The notes below the pieces were generated by a model that ran no database searches, was not told where the DNA came from, and worked only from the letters and a program-made list of their open reading frames with translations. A DNA stretch of 64,000 nucleotides, from NCBI RefSeq assembly GCF_006538705.1, contig NZ_BJLP01000001.1:62001-126000 (forward strand), given 5' to 3'. Position 1 is the stretch's first letter. The number at the start of each line of letters is the position of its first letter. The stretch comes from Cellulomonas uda (GTDB taxonomy: Bacteria > Actinomycetota > Actinomycetes > Actinomycetales > Cellulomonadaceae). This document shows, piece after piece, positions 1 through 7,926 of the stretch. The position numbers and the translations under genes were made by a program.

Positions 1-613
1 CGAGCGCCGTGGCGCGCAGGTCGAGCGCCTCGCCGCCGTTGACCGCACCCGAGAGCAGCTCGTCGCCCTGCACGTGGTCGACGGGCAGCGACTCACCCGT
101 CAGCGACGACTCGTCGAGCGTCGCGCGGTCCGACTCCAGCACGCCGTCGACGGGCACGACCTCGAACGGCCGCACGACGAGCACGTCACCCACCGCGACC
201 TCGTCGACCGGCACCTCGGTGACCGAGCCGTCGGCGTCCTTGCGGCGTGCGGTGCGGGGCGCGTTCTGCAGCAGACCCGTGAGCTCGCGGCGCGCGCGGC
301 CGGCCGCGTAGTCCTCGAGCGCCTCGCCGCCGCTGAGCATGAGGCACACGACGAGCGCGGCCCAGTACTCGCCGACCGCCACGGTCGAGACGATCGCCGT
401 GACGGCGAGCAGGTCCACGCCGTACCGGCCCGCGCGCAGGTCGGCGACCATGCCCCGCGCCTGGATCCCCGCGACGACGAGAGCGAACGCGGACACGACC
501 ACCTGCGCGGCACCGGGCAGCCCGGCGGCCTCGAGCACACCGCCGACCGACCCGACCACGAGGGTGGCGAGCACGACGGGGTAGGCGACCAGGCGCCCGA
601 GGACGGTGCGCAT
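1..613 (-). CDS. Heavy-metal P-type ATPase, N-terminal part (runs off window)
   Basis: This is the first 204 or so residues of a P1B-type cation-pumping ATPase; the rest lies beyond the window edge. The translation shows paired hydrophobic helices, a GVDLLAVTAIV segment and an SGGEALEDYA motif typical of heavy-metal ATPases, followed by the actuator-domain motif LTGES. There is no N-terminal CxxC metal-binding domain. The start is the ATG at 611-613, because no earlier in-frame start was found before the upstream repressor gene. It is the last visible gene of the operon starting at 2849, 70 bases after the repressor gene, so it is probably induced by the same stress. The transported ion cannot be told from this part. 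Confidence 0.85.
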   Translation of the reverse strand, partial: MRTVLGRLVAYPVVLATLVVGSVGGVLEAAGLPGAAQVVVSAFALVVAGIQARGMVADLRAGRYGVDLLAVTAIVSTVAVGEYWAALVVCLMLSGGEALEDYAAGRARRELTGLLQNAPRTARRKDADGSVTEVPVDEVAVGDVLVVRPFEVVPVDGVLESDRATLDESSLTGESLPVDHVQGDELLSGAVNGGEALDLRATAL

Positions 614-683
614 GATCCACTTGTACGCCCGACGCGCCGGTCCCGGCCACGTTGGACAGGCTCGCCTGACCTCGCGCGGGCGG

Positions 684-956
684 TCAGGCGAGCGAGAGGA
701 ACAGCTTCTCGAGCTTCGCGACGTCCAGGGTGGGCGCCTCGTCGGCGTCGTCGGGCTGCGTGAGGCACTGCCGCATGCCGGACGCGATGATCGCGAAGCC
801 GGCGCGGTCGAGCGCACGCGACACGGCCGACAGCTGCGTGACGACGTCCTCGCAGCCCTTGCCTTCGTCGAGCATGCGGATGACGGCGGCGAGCTGGCCC
901 TGCGCGCGCTTGAGCCGGTTGCTGACCTTGGTCATCTCGGTGGGGTCGAGGTCCAC
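684..956 (-). CDS. CsoR/RcnR/CstR (DUF156) family repressor, CstR-like
   Basis: This is a 90-residue all-helical DNA-binding repressor. The NRLKRAQGQL start and GKGCEDVVTQLSAV core are the family signature. Cys35 and Cys64 match the two conserved cysteines, but the position of the copper-ligand His of CsoR (four residues before the second Cys) is Gly60. Copper CsoR proteins have C-H-C, whereas the persulfide sensor CstR has only two cysteines, so the pattern favours thiol/persulfide sensing. Its neighbours, a CoA-disulfide reductase with a rhodanese domain and a Cys-rich peptide, support this. The start is GTG at 954-956 behind an AGGAGG site. The target is probably the palindrome at 2857-2876. 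Confidence 0.9.
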   Translation of the reverse strand: MDLDPTEMTKVSNRLKRAQGQLAAVIRMLDEGKGCEDVVTQLSAVSRALDRAGFAIIASGMRQCLTQPDDADEAPTLDVAKLEKLFLSLA

Positions 957-978
957 GGTTCCTCCTGGGTCGGGGGTG

Positions 979-1110
979 TCAGGCGCGGGAGGTCGCCTGG
1001 CACGTGCACTGCTGATCCTGGGGCACGCCGGCCATGACGTCGTCGACGTGCATGCCGCAGCCGGTCCAGGTGACCTTGCCGCAGCGGGGGCACAGAGCGG
1101 GGCTGCACAT
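979..1110 (-). CDS. Tiny cysteine-rich protein, 43 aa (paralogue at 25882-26046)
   Basis: This short gene encodes 43 residues with Cys at 2, 7, 10, 18, 35 and 37 and His21. It contains CPRCGK followed by TWTGCGMHVDDV, a zinc-ribbon-like layout. It starts at ATG 1108-1110, 35 bases after the oxidoreductase gene and 22 bases before the repressor gene, all on the same strand. A second gene at 25882-26046 shares the Cys/His skeleton and also sits next to a rhodanese protein behind the same type of operator. That makes a real coding sequence very likely despite the size. The function is unknown; binding of metal or sulfane sulfur is an inference. Confidence 0.8.
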   Translation of the reverse strand: MCSPALCPRCGKVTWTGCGMHVDDVMAGVPQDQQCTCQATSRA

Positions 1111-1145
1111 GGTGGTACTCCTTCAGAGGGGTCGGGTTCAGGGGG

Positions 1146-2849
1146 TCAGCGGGTGGGGGTGAGGTCGGGGCGGGCGGTCGTCAGGCTGATCCAGCCGCCG
1201 GACAGGTTGCTCGCGTCGAACCCCGACTGCACCAGGACGCGCGTCGCGATGTTCGAGCGGACGCCGCTCGCGCAGTGCACGGCCACGTGCCGGCCCGCGG
1301 CCGCCTCACGCACCTCGTCGAGCCGCTCGCGCAGCTCGGTGTGCGGGATGTTGAGCGCGTCCGCGAGGTGACCGCGCGCGAACTCGGCGCGCGAGCGCAC
1401 GTCGAGCACGAGGCTGGAGGCGAGCACGTCGTCCAGCTCGGTGGGGTGCCACTGCGGCAGGGTGCCGTCGAGCACGTTCTGCGCGACGAACCCGAGCATG
1501 TTGACCGGGTCCTTCGCGGAGCCGTAGGGCGGCGCGTACGCGAGCTCGAGCTCGGCGAGGTCGTCGGCGGTCATGCCGGCGCGCAGCGCGGTCGCGAGCA
1601 CGTCGATGCGCTTGTCGACGCCGTCACGGCCGACGGCCTGGGCCCCGAGGAGCCGCCCGTCGGGTGCAAAGCTCGCGACGACGTGCACCTGCTCGGCACC
1701 CGGGAAGTACCCGGCGTGGTGCCCGGCGTGCGTGCGGACCACCTCGTGCGGGATGCCCGCGCGCTGCAGCGTCGCCTGGCTCGCGCCCGTCACCGCGGCC
1801 GTGAGCCCGAACACGCGCACGATCGCGGTGCCGAGCACGGACGCCTGCGGCGTGGTGCGGTGGCCGAGCATCGAGTCGGCCGCGCGGCGGCCCTGGCGGT
1901 TCGCGGGGCCCGCGAGCGGCACGGGGCCGGTCAGGCCGGTGACCGCCTGGACCACCTCGACCGCGTCGCCGACCGCCCAGATGTGCGGGTCGGAGGTGCG
2001 CTGGTCGTGGTCCACGCGGATGCCGCCGCGCTCCCCGAGCTCGAGGCCGGCCTCGCGGGCGAGGGCGCTCGCGGGGCGCACGCCGACGTTCACGACGACG
2101 AGGTCGGCCGGCAGCCGCGTGCCGTCGGACAGCGTGACGAGCGCGGAGCCGTCGTCGGCGGACGCGACGGCGCTCGCGGACACGCCGAGGTGCAGCGCGA
2201 CGCCGTGCGTGCGCAGCTCGCCGGCGAGCAGGGGGGCGAGCTCGGCGTCCAGCGGCGGGAGCACGTGGTCGGCGAGCTCGACGAGCGCGACGTCCAGGCC
2301 GCGCGCGGCGAGCGCCTCGACGGCCTCGAGGCCGATGAACCCGGCGCCGACGACGACCGCGCGGCGCGGCCCGTCGGCGGGCAGCCGGTCGACGCTCGCG
2401 ATGATCGCGTCGAGGTCCGGGACGGTGCGCAGCTGGTGGACCGCGGGGTGGTCGAGGCCCTCGACGGGCGGGCGGACGGCGACCGCGCCGGGCGCGAGCA
2501 GGAGCGCGTCGTACGGGAGGTCGTACGTGCCGTCGGCGGTCTCGACGGTCACGGTGCGTGCCGCGCGGTCGATCGCGGTGGCGCGGCTGCCGGTGCGCAC
2601 GTCGAGCGCGAGCGCGGCGCGCAGCGACTGCGGCGTGTGCAGGAGCAGGGAGTCGCGGTCCTCGATCTCGCCGGACAGGTGGTAGGGCAGCCCGCAGTTG
2701 GCGAACGAGACGTACTGCGACTGCTCGAGGACGACGATCGAGGCGGACTCGTCGAGGCGGCGGGCGCGGGCGGCTGCGCTCATGCCGCCGGCCACCCCGC
2801 CGACGACGACGATGCGTCGGGGCGTGCTGGGTGCGTCAGTGGGGGACAT
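1146..2849 (-). CDS. CoA-disulfide reductase-like flavoprotein with C-terminal rhodanese domain
   Basis: This 567-residue protein joins an FAD/NAD(P)H disulfide oxidoreductase to a rhodanese domain. The FAD motif GGVAGG is near residue 17, and SFANCGLPY carries Cys52, the single redox Cys of CoA-disulfide and persulfide reductases. A second nucleotide-binding VVVGAGFIGLE is near residue 165. The rhodanese domain covers about 478-560 with the loop CASGVR (Cys526). Such fusions reduce CoA or glutathione persulfides and polysulfides. It is the first gene of the operon with the Cys-rich protein, CstR-like repressor and ATPase. The ATG at 2847-2849 lies seven bases from the operator, so the transcript may be nearly leaderless. 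Confidence 0.92.
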   Translation of the reverse strand: MSPTDAPSTPRRIVVVGGVAGGMSAAARARRLDESASIVVLEQSQYVSFANCGLPYHLSGEIEDRDSLLLHTPQSLRAALALDVRTGSRATAIDRAARTVTVETADGTYDLPYDALLLAPGAVAVRPPVEGLDHPAVHQLRTVPDLDAIIASVDRLPADGPRRAVVVGAGFIGLEAVEALAARGLDVALVELADHVLPPLDAELAPLLAGELRTHGVALHLGVSASAVASADDGSALVTLSDGTRLPADLVVVNVGVRPASALAREAGLELGERGGIRVDHDQRTSDPHIWAVGDAVEVVQAVTGLTGPVPLAGPANRQGRRAADSMLGHRTTPQASVLGTAIVRVFGLTAAVTGASQATLQRAGIPHEVVRTHAGHHAGYFPGAEQVHVVASFAPDGRLLGAQAVGRDGVDKRIDVLATALRAGMTADDLAELELAYAPPYGSAKDPVNMLGFVAQNVLDGTLPQWHPTELDDVLASSLVLDVRSRAEFARGHLADALNIPHTELRERLDEVREAAAGRHVAVHCASGVRSNIATRVLVQSGFDASNLSGGWISLTTARPDLTPTR

Positions 2850-2856
2850 GGCTCAA

Positions 2857-2876
2857 GGATACCCCCGGGGGTATCC
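2857..2876. promoter_or_regulatory. Perfect 20-bp operator palindrome of the CsoR/CstR type
   Basis: The sequence GGATACCCCCGGGGGTATCC is a perfect palindrome just upstream of the oxidoreductase gene. AT-flanked C/G tracts of this form are typical operators of DUF156 repressors, one of which is encoded in the same operon. A near-copy lies at 25453-25468. Confidence 0.8.
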
Positions 2877-2915
2877 GATCACGCAAGCGCGCAGGTCCCG
2901 CTCGCTCCCACCGTC

Positions 2916-3305
2916 TCACTGCGCGGCCGGGTCGTAGTAGTCGTCGTCGTCCGCCGGGTCGTGCTGCGGCCGTCCGCGCGGCGGCGGCGCGGCCTCGTCG
3001 GGCACCTCGGGTGCGTCCGGGTCCTGCACGCGGACGACGAGCGCCACGTCGTCACCCAGCTCGACCCCCTCCGCGCGGCGTGCGGCGGACTTCACCGGCA
3101 CCAGGAACCCGCCGTCCTTCGGGAAGATCGACGTCGTGAACGTCGTCCCGCCGAGCGTCACCGTCGCGGGGATGCAGCCCCACCCGTAGGTCACGTGCGC
3201 CGCGACGGCCCGCAGGCGCGCGGCCTCGTCGTCCGGGAGCGCGACGAAGTGGAACGGCGCCGGCCCGCGCCACCAGATGACCTCACCGCCGAACCGCAGC
3301 TCCAC
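2916..3305 (-). CDS. DUF1905 domain protein
   Basis: This 129-residue protein matches the DUF1905 pattern: the start ELRFGGEVIWWRGPAPFHFVALP, here cited only as a pattern of W/P/F residues, then VTLGGTTFTTSIFP and a LVPVKSAARRAEGV segment. The family forms a small beta-barrel of unknown biochemical role. The C-terminal 35 residues are rich in Pro and Asp and end in DDDDYYDP, probably disordered. It is a single gene, convergent with nothing nearby, and its 3' end lies 39 bases from the CstR-type operator at 2857-2876. Confidence 0.8.
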   Translation of the reverse strand: MELRFGGEVIWWRGPAPFHFVALPDDEAARLRAVAAHVTYGWGCIPATVTLGGTTFTTSIFPKDGGFLVPVKSAARRAEGVELGDDVALVVRVQDPDAPEVPDEAAPPPRGRPQHDPADDDDYYDPAAQ

Positions 3306-3362
3306 CCGTCGAGCATGACAGCGACCACCGACGCGGCCACCCCACGCCGGTCCCGCACGCCC

Positions 3363-3692
3363 TCAGCCGGCGACGACCGCGCGGGCGCCGGGCGGGATCG
3401 TCGGCGGGGCGGCGTTGAGCCGGTCGACCGCGAAGCCCGCGGCGGCCTTGTACCCGGCCATGAACGCCGCGCGCTCGGCCTCCGGGACCACGTCGTCGAT
3501 GTCGTCGAACTGTGCCCCGAGCAGGCGCGCGTCCATGACCGCCTGGCTCGCGCCGTTGGACCCCGTCGGGTACATCGCGTGGGCCGCGTCGCCGACCAGC
3601 AGCACGGGCCCGTCCTGCCAGGTCGGCACCGGGTCACGGTCGATCATCGGGTTCTCGTAGGCGACCTCGGCGCGGCGCAGCAGGTCCGGCAC
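3363..3692 (-). pseudogene. C-terminal fragment of an FAD-dependent monooxygenase
   Basis: The 109-residue frame reads as the last third of a class A flavin monooxygenase: PVLLVGDAAHAMYPTGSNGAS is the FAD-binding GD motif region, followed by the helix QAVMDARLLG. Full-length enzymes have about 380 residues with an N-terminal GxGxxG domain, which is absent. The frame stops being recognisable exactly where the tandem repeats at 3693-3738 begin, so the 5' part was probably deleted there. A GTG at 3690-3692 could start translation, but the product would lack most of the flavin site. Confidence 0.75.
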
Positions 3693-3738
3693 CTATCACC
3701 GCTGTCACTATCACCGGTGTCACTATCACCGGTGATAG
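3693..3738. repeat. Triple 15-bp direct repeat ending in a palindrome
   Basis: Three adjacent copies read CTATCACCGCTGTCA, CTATCACCGGTGTCA and CTATCACCGGTGATAG. The last is a perfect 16-bp palindrome and the others are half-decayed versions. The block sits at the break point of the monooxygenase fragment and looks like a cluster of regulator binding sites. Confidence 0.75.
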
Positions 3739-3749
3739 TCGGACCCCCG

Positions 3750-4628
3750 TCAGCCCGCGCGGCGGACGGCCGAGAGCAGGGAGTCCGCCGCCGACGGGCG
3801 GCCCGCGAGCGTCGCGGCGGCCCGGACGTCCCCGTCCGACAGGCCGTGCTCCCGCACGACGTCGATCGCCTCGTGCACGCCGTCGCCGTCGCCGTGGGCC
3901 AGGAGCGTCAGGTACCAGCGGACGGCGGAGGTGGGGTCGGGCCGGCCGCCGAACCCCTCGCGGTACCAGTCGGCGGCGGCGCGCATCGAGCCGGCGTGGC
4001 CGCGCTCGGCGGCCCACACGTACCAGCGCAGCGCGGCCTCGTCCTGGTCCCGCTCGGAGAGCCGGTCGCCCAGCCGCGCGCCCGCGCGCTCGACGCCGAG
4101 CCCCGCGGCGAGGGCGAGCAGCATGTCGCCCTCGCGCTGCGGCACGGAGCCGGCGAGGTTGAGCAGGGCGATCGGGTCGCCCTGGTCGGCGGCGCGACGC
4201 GTCCACCGTGTGCCGGCGTCCTCGTCGCGCTCGACGCCGTGGCCCTCGCACAGCAGGAACCCCCGGATCCGCTGCCCGAGCGGGTCCCCGCCCTCGGCGG
4301 CGACGCGTGCGTAGTCCGCCGCCGCGGGCAGGTCGCCGATGAACTCGGCGACCATGAGCGCCAGGACGCCGGCCGCGGCGGCGTCGCCCGCGTCCGCGCG
4401 GTCGTCGAGGTGCGAGGCCGCGTGCTCGAGGCCCGCGCTCACGTCCGCACCGTGCCGCCCGCCGGCCTCGAGCCACGCGCGGGCGGCTGCGGTCCAGTCG
4501 CCCGCGCGTGCGGCGGTGTCGGCTCGACGCAGGAGCTCGTCGAGCGTGGGCGGGTGCGGGGCGTCCTGCGGCGGCGTGAGGAGGGGGTCCACCCGGCCGA
4601 CACTAGGGCAAATCGGACAGATGTCCAT
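3750..4628 (-). CDS. Sel1/TPR-repeat protein
   Basis: This protein of about 292 residues is made of helical repeats with the Sel1 pattern (A-x-x-G-x-x-x-A, R-W-Y/T, A-A-E/D-x-G). Examples are [23 protein letters not shown] cited as pattern only, [12 protein letters not shown] and [14 protein letters not shown]. Such repeats act as scaffolds for protein-protein contacts; the partner is unknown. The frame is open to 4709, but the ATG at 4626-4628 or the later GTG codons are more plausible starts because the upstream part is not repeat-like. No signal peptide was seen. It stands alone between the monooxygenase remnant and the Nif3-like gene. Confidence 0.75.
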   Translation of the reverse strand: MDICPICPSVGRVDPLLTPPQDAPHPPTLDELLRRADTAARAGDWTAAARAWLEAGGRHGADVSAGLEHAASHLDDRADAGDAAAAGVLALMVAEFIGDLPAAADYARVAAEGGDPLGQRIRGFLLCEGHGVERDEDAGTRWTRRAADQGDPIALLNLAGSVPQREGDMLLALAAGLGVERAGARLGDRLSERDQDEAALRWYVWAAERGHAGSMRAAADWYREGFGGRPDPTSAVRWYLTLLAHGDGDGVHEAIDVVREHGLSDGDVRAAATLAGRPSAADSLLSAVRRAG

Positions 4629-4736
4629 GAGGGTGCGCGGTGCGGCACCCGGTCGGCGGTCACCCGGCGGCGGGATGGTGCGGTGCTCACCGACCGCCGC
4701 ACGCGCCACGAGGCGAGCTCCTGACCCGCTACCCGC

Positions 4737-5552
4737 CTACGCGCTGACGGTCCGGAACGGGTCGGCGGCGGCGACGAGCTCCACGGGCAGCTCGGGCACC
4801 AGCCCGGCGAGCCAGCGCGCGGCCTCGGCCATGCCCTCCTGCTCGGACGGCACGTGCCCGACGACGACGACACCCGCGCACACCCCGGCCGTCACGGCGT
4901 CGGCCGCGTACTCGCCGGTCTCCCACTCGTGCCCCTCGCCGATCACCAGCACGTCGACGTCCGGCCGCGCGAGCAGGTGCCGGTTGCGCGCGAACCCGAC
5001 GAACCCCGGCTGCAGCCCCACGACGGACACGGGCGCCCCGGGGTCGCCGACGTACCGCAGCGCGCGCGCCCCGAGCGACCGTGCGACGTGCGCGGCGAGC
5101 GCGCCGAGCGTCGTCGTCGGCAGGTCGTACACGCCGGGCTCGTCGGGCCGCGCGGCGTCCAGCCAGCCGAGGGCACGCGCGGTGCCGGTGAGGATGCCGT
5201 CGGGGCGGCGGTCGTGCCACGCGTCGTGCGCGCGCAGCACGACGAGCCCGTGCTCGGCGACGAACGCGGCCTTCGCGGCGTGCACGGGGTCGCGCTCGGC
5301 GGCGAGGACCTCGTCGGACGCGCCCTGGTGGTCGAAGTACAGCGGCTCGTGCGACACGACCAGGTCGAGCCCTCGCGCGGCCGCGCGCTGCAGGACGTCG
5401 AACGTCGCCATCATCGTGACCGCGACTCCCCGCACCTCGGCGTCCGGATCGCCGGCGAGGAAGCCGTCCACCGTGCTCGGCCGGGGCGCCGCGCCCACGC
5501 CCGCGCTCATCCGCTGCGCCACCTGCCGTGCCGTCGTCGCCACGGCGGCCAC
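4737..5552 (-). CDS. Nif3/DUF34-like protein
   Basis: About 271 residues match the Nif3-like (NGG1-interacting factor 3, DUF34) family of dimetal-binding proteins. The motif [14 protein letters not shown] corresponds to the N-terminal metal-binding His region, and [13 protein letters not shown] to the C-terminal G-H-x-x-x-E site. Members are linked to GTP cyclohydrolase-like or nucleic-acid chemistry, but the substrate is unresolved. The frame is open far upstream, but homology begins near [12 protein letters not shown], so GTG at 5550-5552 or 5541-5543 is the likely start. It is divergent from the cold-shock gene, about 80 bases away. Confidence 0.75.
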   Translation of the reverse strand: MAAVATTARQVAQRMSAGVGAAPRPSTVDGFLAGDPDAEVRGVAVTMMATFDVLQRAAARGLDLVVSHEPLYFDHQGASDEVLAAERDPVHAAKAAFVAEHGLVVLRAHDAWHDRRPDGILTGTARALGWLDAARPDEPGVYDLPTTTLGALAAHVARSLGARALRYVGDPGAPVSVVGLQPGFVGFARNRHLLARPDVDVLVIGEGHEWETGEYAADAVTAGVCAGVVVVGHVPSEQEGMAEAARWLAGLVPELPVELVAAADPFRTVSA

Positions 5553-5634
5553 CCTAACGAGCGCGCGTGGCTCGCGTCGCGCGCGCGGCGGGGGACACTG
5601 GAGGGAGCAACCCACCTTCCGACGAGGAGACGAC

Positions 5635-6612
5635 GTGCCCCAGGGAACTGTCCGATGGTTCGACGCCGAGCGAGGGTTCGGCTTCCTGGCGCTGGGTGAC
5701 GACGCGCCGGACCTGTTCGTGCACGCGTCCGAGGTGCTGGGCGACGAGCGTGTGCTCCGCGAGGGGCAGGAGGTCGAGTTCGAGCTCGGCGAGGGGGACC
5801 GCGGCCCGCAGGCGCGGCGCGTGCGTGTCACCGGCGACGTCGCGGCGGACGCCCCGCTCGGGAGGCTCGGCACGGTCTCCTGGTACGAGCCCGCGAAGGG
5901 CTACGGCTTCCTCACGCCCGACGAGGGCGGCGCGGAGATCTTCGTGCACTCCTCCGCGATCGTCGGCGGCGGGGTCGTCCACGAGGGCCAGCGGGTCGCG
6001 TTCCTCGTCGTGCCCGGTGAGCGTGGCCCGCAGGCGGACCACCTGCTGCCGCTCGGCCCGTCGGCCGGTGGTGGCGGCGGGGAGGACGACGGCGCGAACG
6101 GCACCGTGACCTGGTACGACCCCGACAAGGGCTTCGGCTTCGCGACCGCCGACTCCGGCGGCGACGTGTTCGTCCACGCGTCCGCGCTGCTCGGCGGGGT
6201 GCGCGAGCTGGCCGAGGGCGACCGGATCGCGTTCGACGTGGTCGAGGGCGACCGCGGGCTGCAGGCGCGCGACGTCGAGCTCGTCGGCGGCCGTCCCCGG
6301 CGCCCCGCCCCGCGTACGGCCGGCCGCGGCCGCCCCGACTCGCGCCGTCCTGACTCGCACCGTTCCGACTCGCACCGTTCCGACTCGCACCGCGGGTCGG
6401 GGGCGCCCGCGCGCGGCGGCGAGGGCGTCGTCGCGCGGTACGACGCCGACCGCGGCTTCGGCTTCATCCGGCCCGACTCGGGCGGTGACGACCTGTTCGT
6501 GCACGTCTCCGTCGTGCGCGGCGGCGAGGTGCTGGCCGAGGGCGACCGCGTGCGCTACCAGGTGCGCCAGAGCGACCGCGGCCCCCAGGCGGACCGCGTC
6601 GAGCTGGTCTGA
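5635..6612 (+). CDS. Protein with four tandem cold-shock domains
   Basis: This 325-residue protein carries four cold-shock (OB-fold) domains at about 1-68, 77-140, 155-217 and 262-325. Each has an RNP1-like motif (GFGFLA, GYGFLT, GFGFAT, GFGFIR) and RNP2-like VFVHAS variants (LFVHAS, IFVHSS, VFVHAS, LFVHVS). Bacterial cold-shock proteins normally have one domain of about 67 residues that binds single-stranded RNA or DNA. Domains 3 and 4 are joined by an Arg/Ser-rich linker with three near-identical SDSHR units. GTG at 5635 is chosen because GAGGAGA lies just upstream and the first domain begins there. A strong terminator follows. Confidence 0.88.
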   Translation: MPQGTVRWFDAERGFGFLALGDDAPDLFVHASEVLGDERVLREGQEVEFELGEGDRGPQARRVRVTGDVAADAPLGRLGTVSWYEPAKGYGFLTPDEGGAEIFVHSSAIVGGGVVHEGQRVAFLVVPGERGPQADHLLPLGPSAGGGGGEDDGANGTVTWYDPDKGFGFATADSGGDVFVHASALLGGVRELAEGDRIAFDVVEGDRGLQARDVELVGGRPRRPAPRTAGRGRPDSRRPDSHRSDSHRSDSHRGSGAPARGGEGVVARYDADRGFGFIRPDSGGDDLFVHVSVVRGGEVLAEGDRVRYQVRQSDRGPQADRVELV

Positions 6613-6622
6613 CCCGACATGC

Positions 6623-6661
6623 AGGGGCGCCCGCCCGCGTGACCCGCGGGCGGGCGCCCCT
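6623..6661. terminator. Bidirectional stem-loop terminator
   Basis: Two perfect 17-base complementary arms (AGGGGCGCCCGCCCGCG and its complement) flank a five-base loop TGACC. It sits between the ends of the convergent cold-shock and membrane-protein genes and can serve both. Confidence 0.8.
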
Positions 6662-6697
6662 CGTCGTCGCGGCCCCTCCATGCCGCGACGGCGACGG

Positions 6698-7675
6698 TCA
6701 GGCGTGCACCGGCGTCGGGGAGGGCCCGACGGCCGGAACGCCGACCGCAGCGGTGGTCGGCGCGTTCGCCTCGACGACCTCGCGGTACTGCGGCAGGTGC
6801 GTGAACAGCTCCTCGCGCAGCGGGTTGCGCCGGCGGGTCACGATCACGCGCACCTGGTAGACGGCGACGGCCACGTTCACGACGAGCGACAGCGCGGACA
6901 CGACGAACAGCGCGGTGGTGTCGTGCGACGACGCGACGGCGAACGACGACGACGAGACGAACGTCGGGACCGCCATCGTGAACATCATCCACAGCGCGAG
7001 CGTGTGCGCACGGTGCTGGAGCCAGGCGCCCTTCTTGATGAAGAACGCGGGGATGGTGCAGGAGATGAGCAGCGCGGCACCCGCGTAGAACGCGTGGTCA
7101 CCCACGCAGTTGTAGACGTACGCGAAGTTCCACAGGTCGTACGCGACGATCCAGAACCACATCATGTCCGGCCAGATCATGTCCTTGGACCGGTCACGCG
7201 AGACGAAGATCCCCATCCACCCGCAGATGGTCAGGGCGTTGAGGATGCCCGCGACGCCGTTCATGTAGTTCCACACGCCGCCGACCATGAAGACGCCGTC
7301 GTGCATGCCCTGCAGGCCCGCGACCTGGAAGTCCCGGATCACGGCCTCGCCGATGTTGACCGCGAGGATCAGCGCGGGGAACAGCAGCATCCAGCGGTTC
7401 TTGGACAGCTTGTCGACGTACCGCAGCAGTATGAACCCGAGGCACCCGGCGAGCGCCGAGTACACCTTGACCCAGTGGAACCACGTGCCGGTCGAGGACC
7501 CCTCGCCGGCGGTCGAGGGCCACACGAACACCGTCAGGACGAGCGGCAGGGCGACGAAGAACGCGATGCCTGCCCACTTCCAGCGGCGCGTGACCTCGTT
7601 GAGGGCGATCAGAGCGCCCAGGACGACGAACCACATCACCCAGGACTGCCAGGGGATGGACTCGAACAGGAACAC
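6698..7675 (-). CDS. Multi-pass membrane protein, DUF5692-like
   Basis: This 325-residue protein has about eight to nine hydrophobic helices and many Trp residues (SIPWQSWVMWFVVLGALIAL at the N terminus). A conserved-looking central part contains WPDMMWFWIVAYDLWNFAYV. I believe it belongs to the DUF5692 family, which has no known function. The second GTG at 7673-7675 is preferred over 7676-7678 because AGAGGAGG then lies five bases upstream. The C-terminal 40 residues are hydrophilic and probably cytoplasmic. The TetR gene at 7879 is divergent, which makes it a candidate regulator of this gene. Confidence 0.7.
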   Translation of the reverse strand: MFLFESIPWQSWVMWFVVLGALIALNEVTRRWKWAGIAFFVALPLVLTVFVWPSTAGEGSSTGTWFHWVKVYSALAGCLGFILLRYVDKLSKNRWMLLFPALILAVNIGEAVIRDFQVAGLQGMHDGVFMVGGVWNYMNGVAGILNALTICGWMGIFVSRDRSKDMIWPDMMWFWIVAYDLWNFAYVYNCVGDHAFYAGAALLISCTIPAFFIKKGAWLQHRAHTLALWMMFTMAVPTFVSSSSFAVASSHDTTALFVVSALSLVVNVAVAVYQVRVIVTRRRNPLREELFTHLPQYREVVEANAPTTAAVGVPAVGPSPTPVHA

Positions 7676-7878
7676 CACGGCCTCCTCTGCACGGCCCGCG
7701 GCCGGTCGGCCCCGGGGGACGTGGGAAACGTAGGCACGCACCGCGGCGGCGGTCACTGGACACCGGGCGCGGTCTGTCCAGACGGGGGCGCTCGGCGGCG
7801 TCGTCGGGCCGCGGTCCGGGGCGTCCGGGGGGACCTTGGGCCCACGGGAAACGCGCGTCGGCGGTCGTTGCACAGGAC

Positions 7879-7926
7879 GTGACCCTCGACGCGACCCTCG
7901 ACGTGACTCTCGACGCGACCCTGGAC
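7879..7926 (+). repeat. Four 12-bp repeats at the start of the TetR gene
   Basis: Four tandem units of GTGACCCTCGAC type (second base pair and one or two other bases vary) open the gene and encode a repeating T-L-D-A/V peptide. Confidence 0.7.

Noticed and set aside
1275-4724. A plus-strand open frame of over 1,100 codons
   Set aside because: It runs antisense through the CoA-disulfide reductase, DUF1905 and Sel1 genes, is Arg/Ala/Gly-rich without domains, and is typical of frames left open by very high GC.
4339-5634. Long in-frame N-terminal extension of the cold-shock protein
   Set aside because: It is low complexity, lies antisense to the Sel1 and Nif3-like genes, and a ribosome site precedes GTG 5635.
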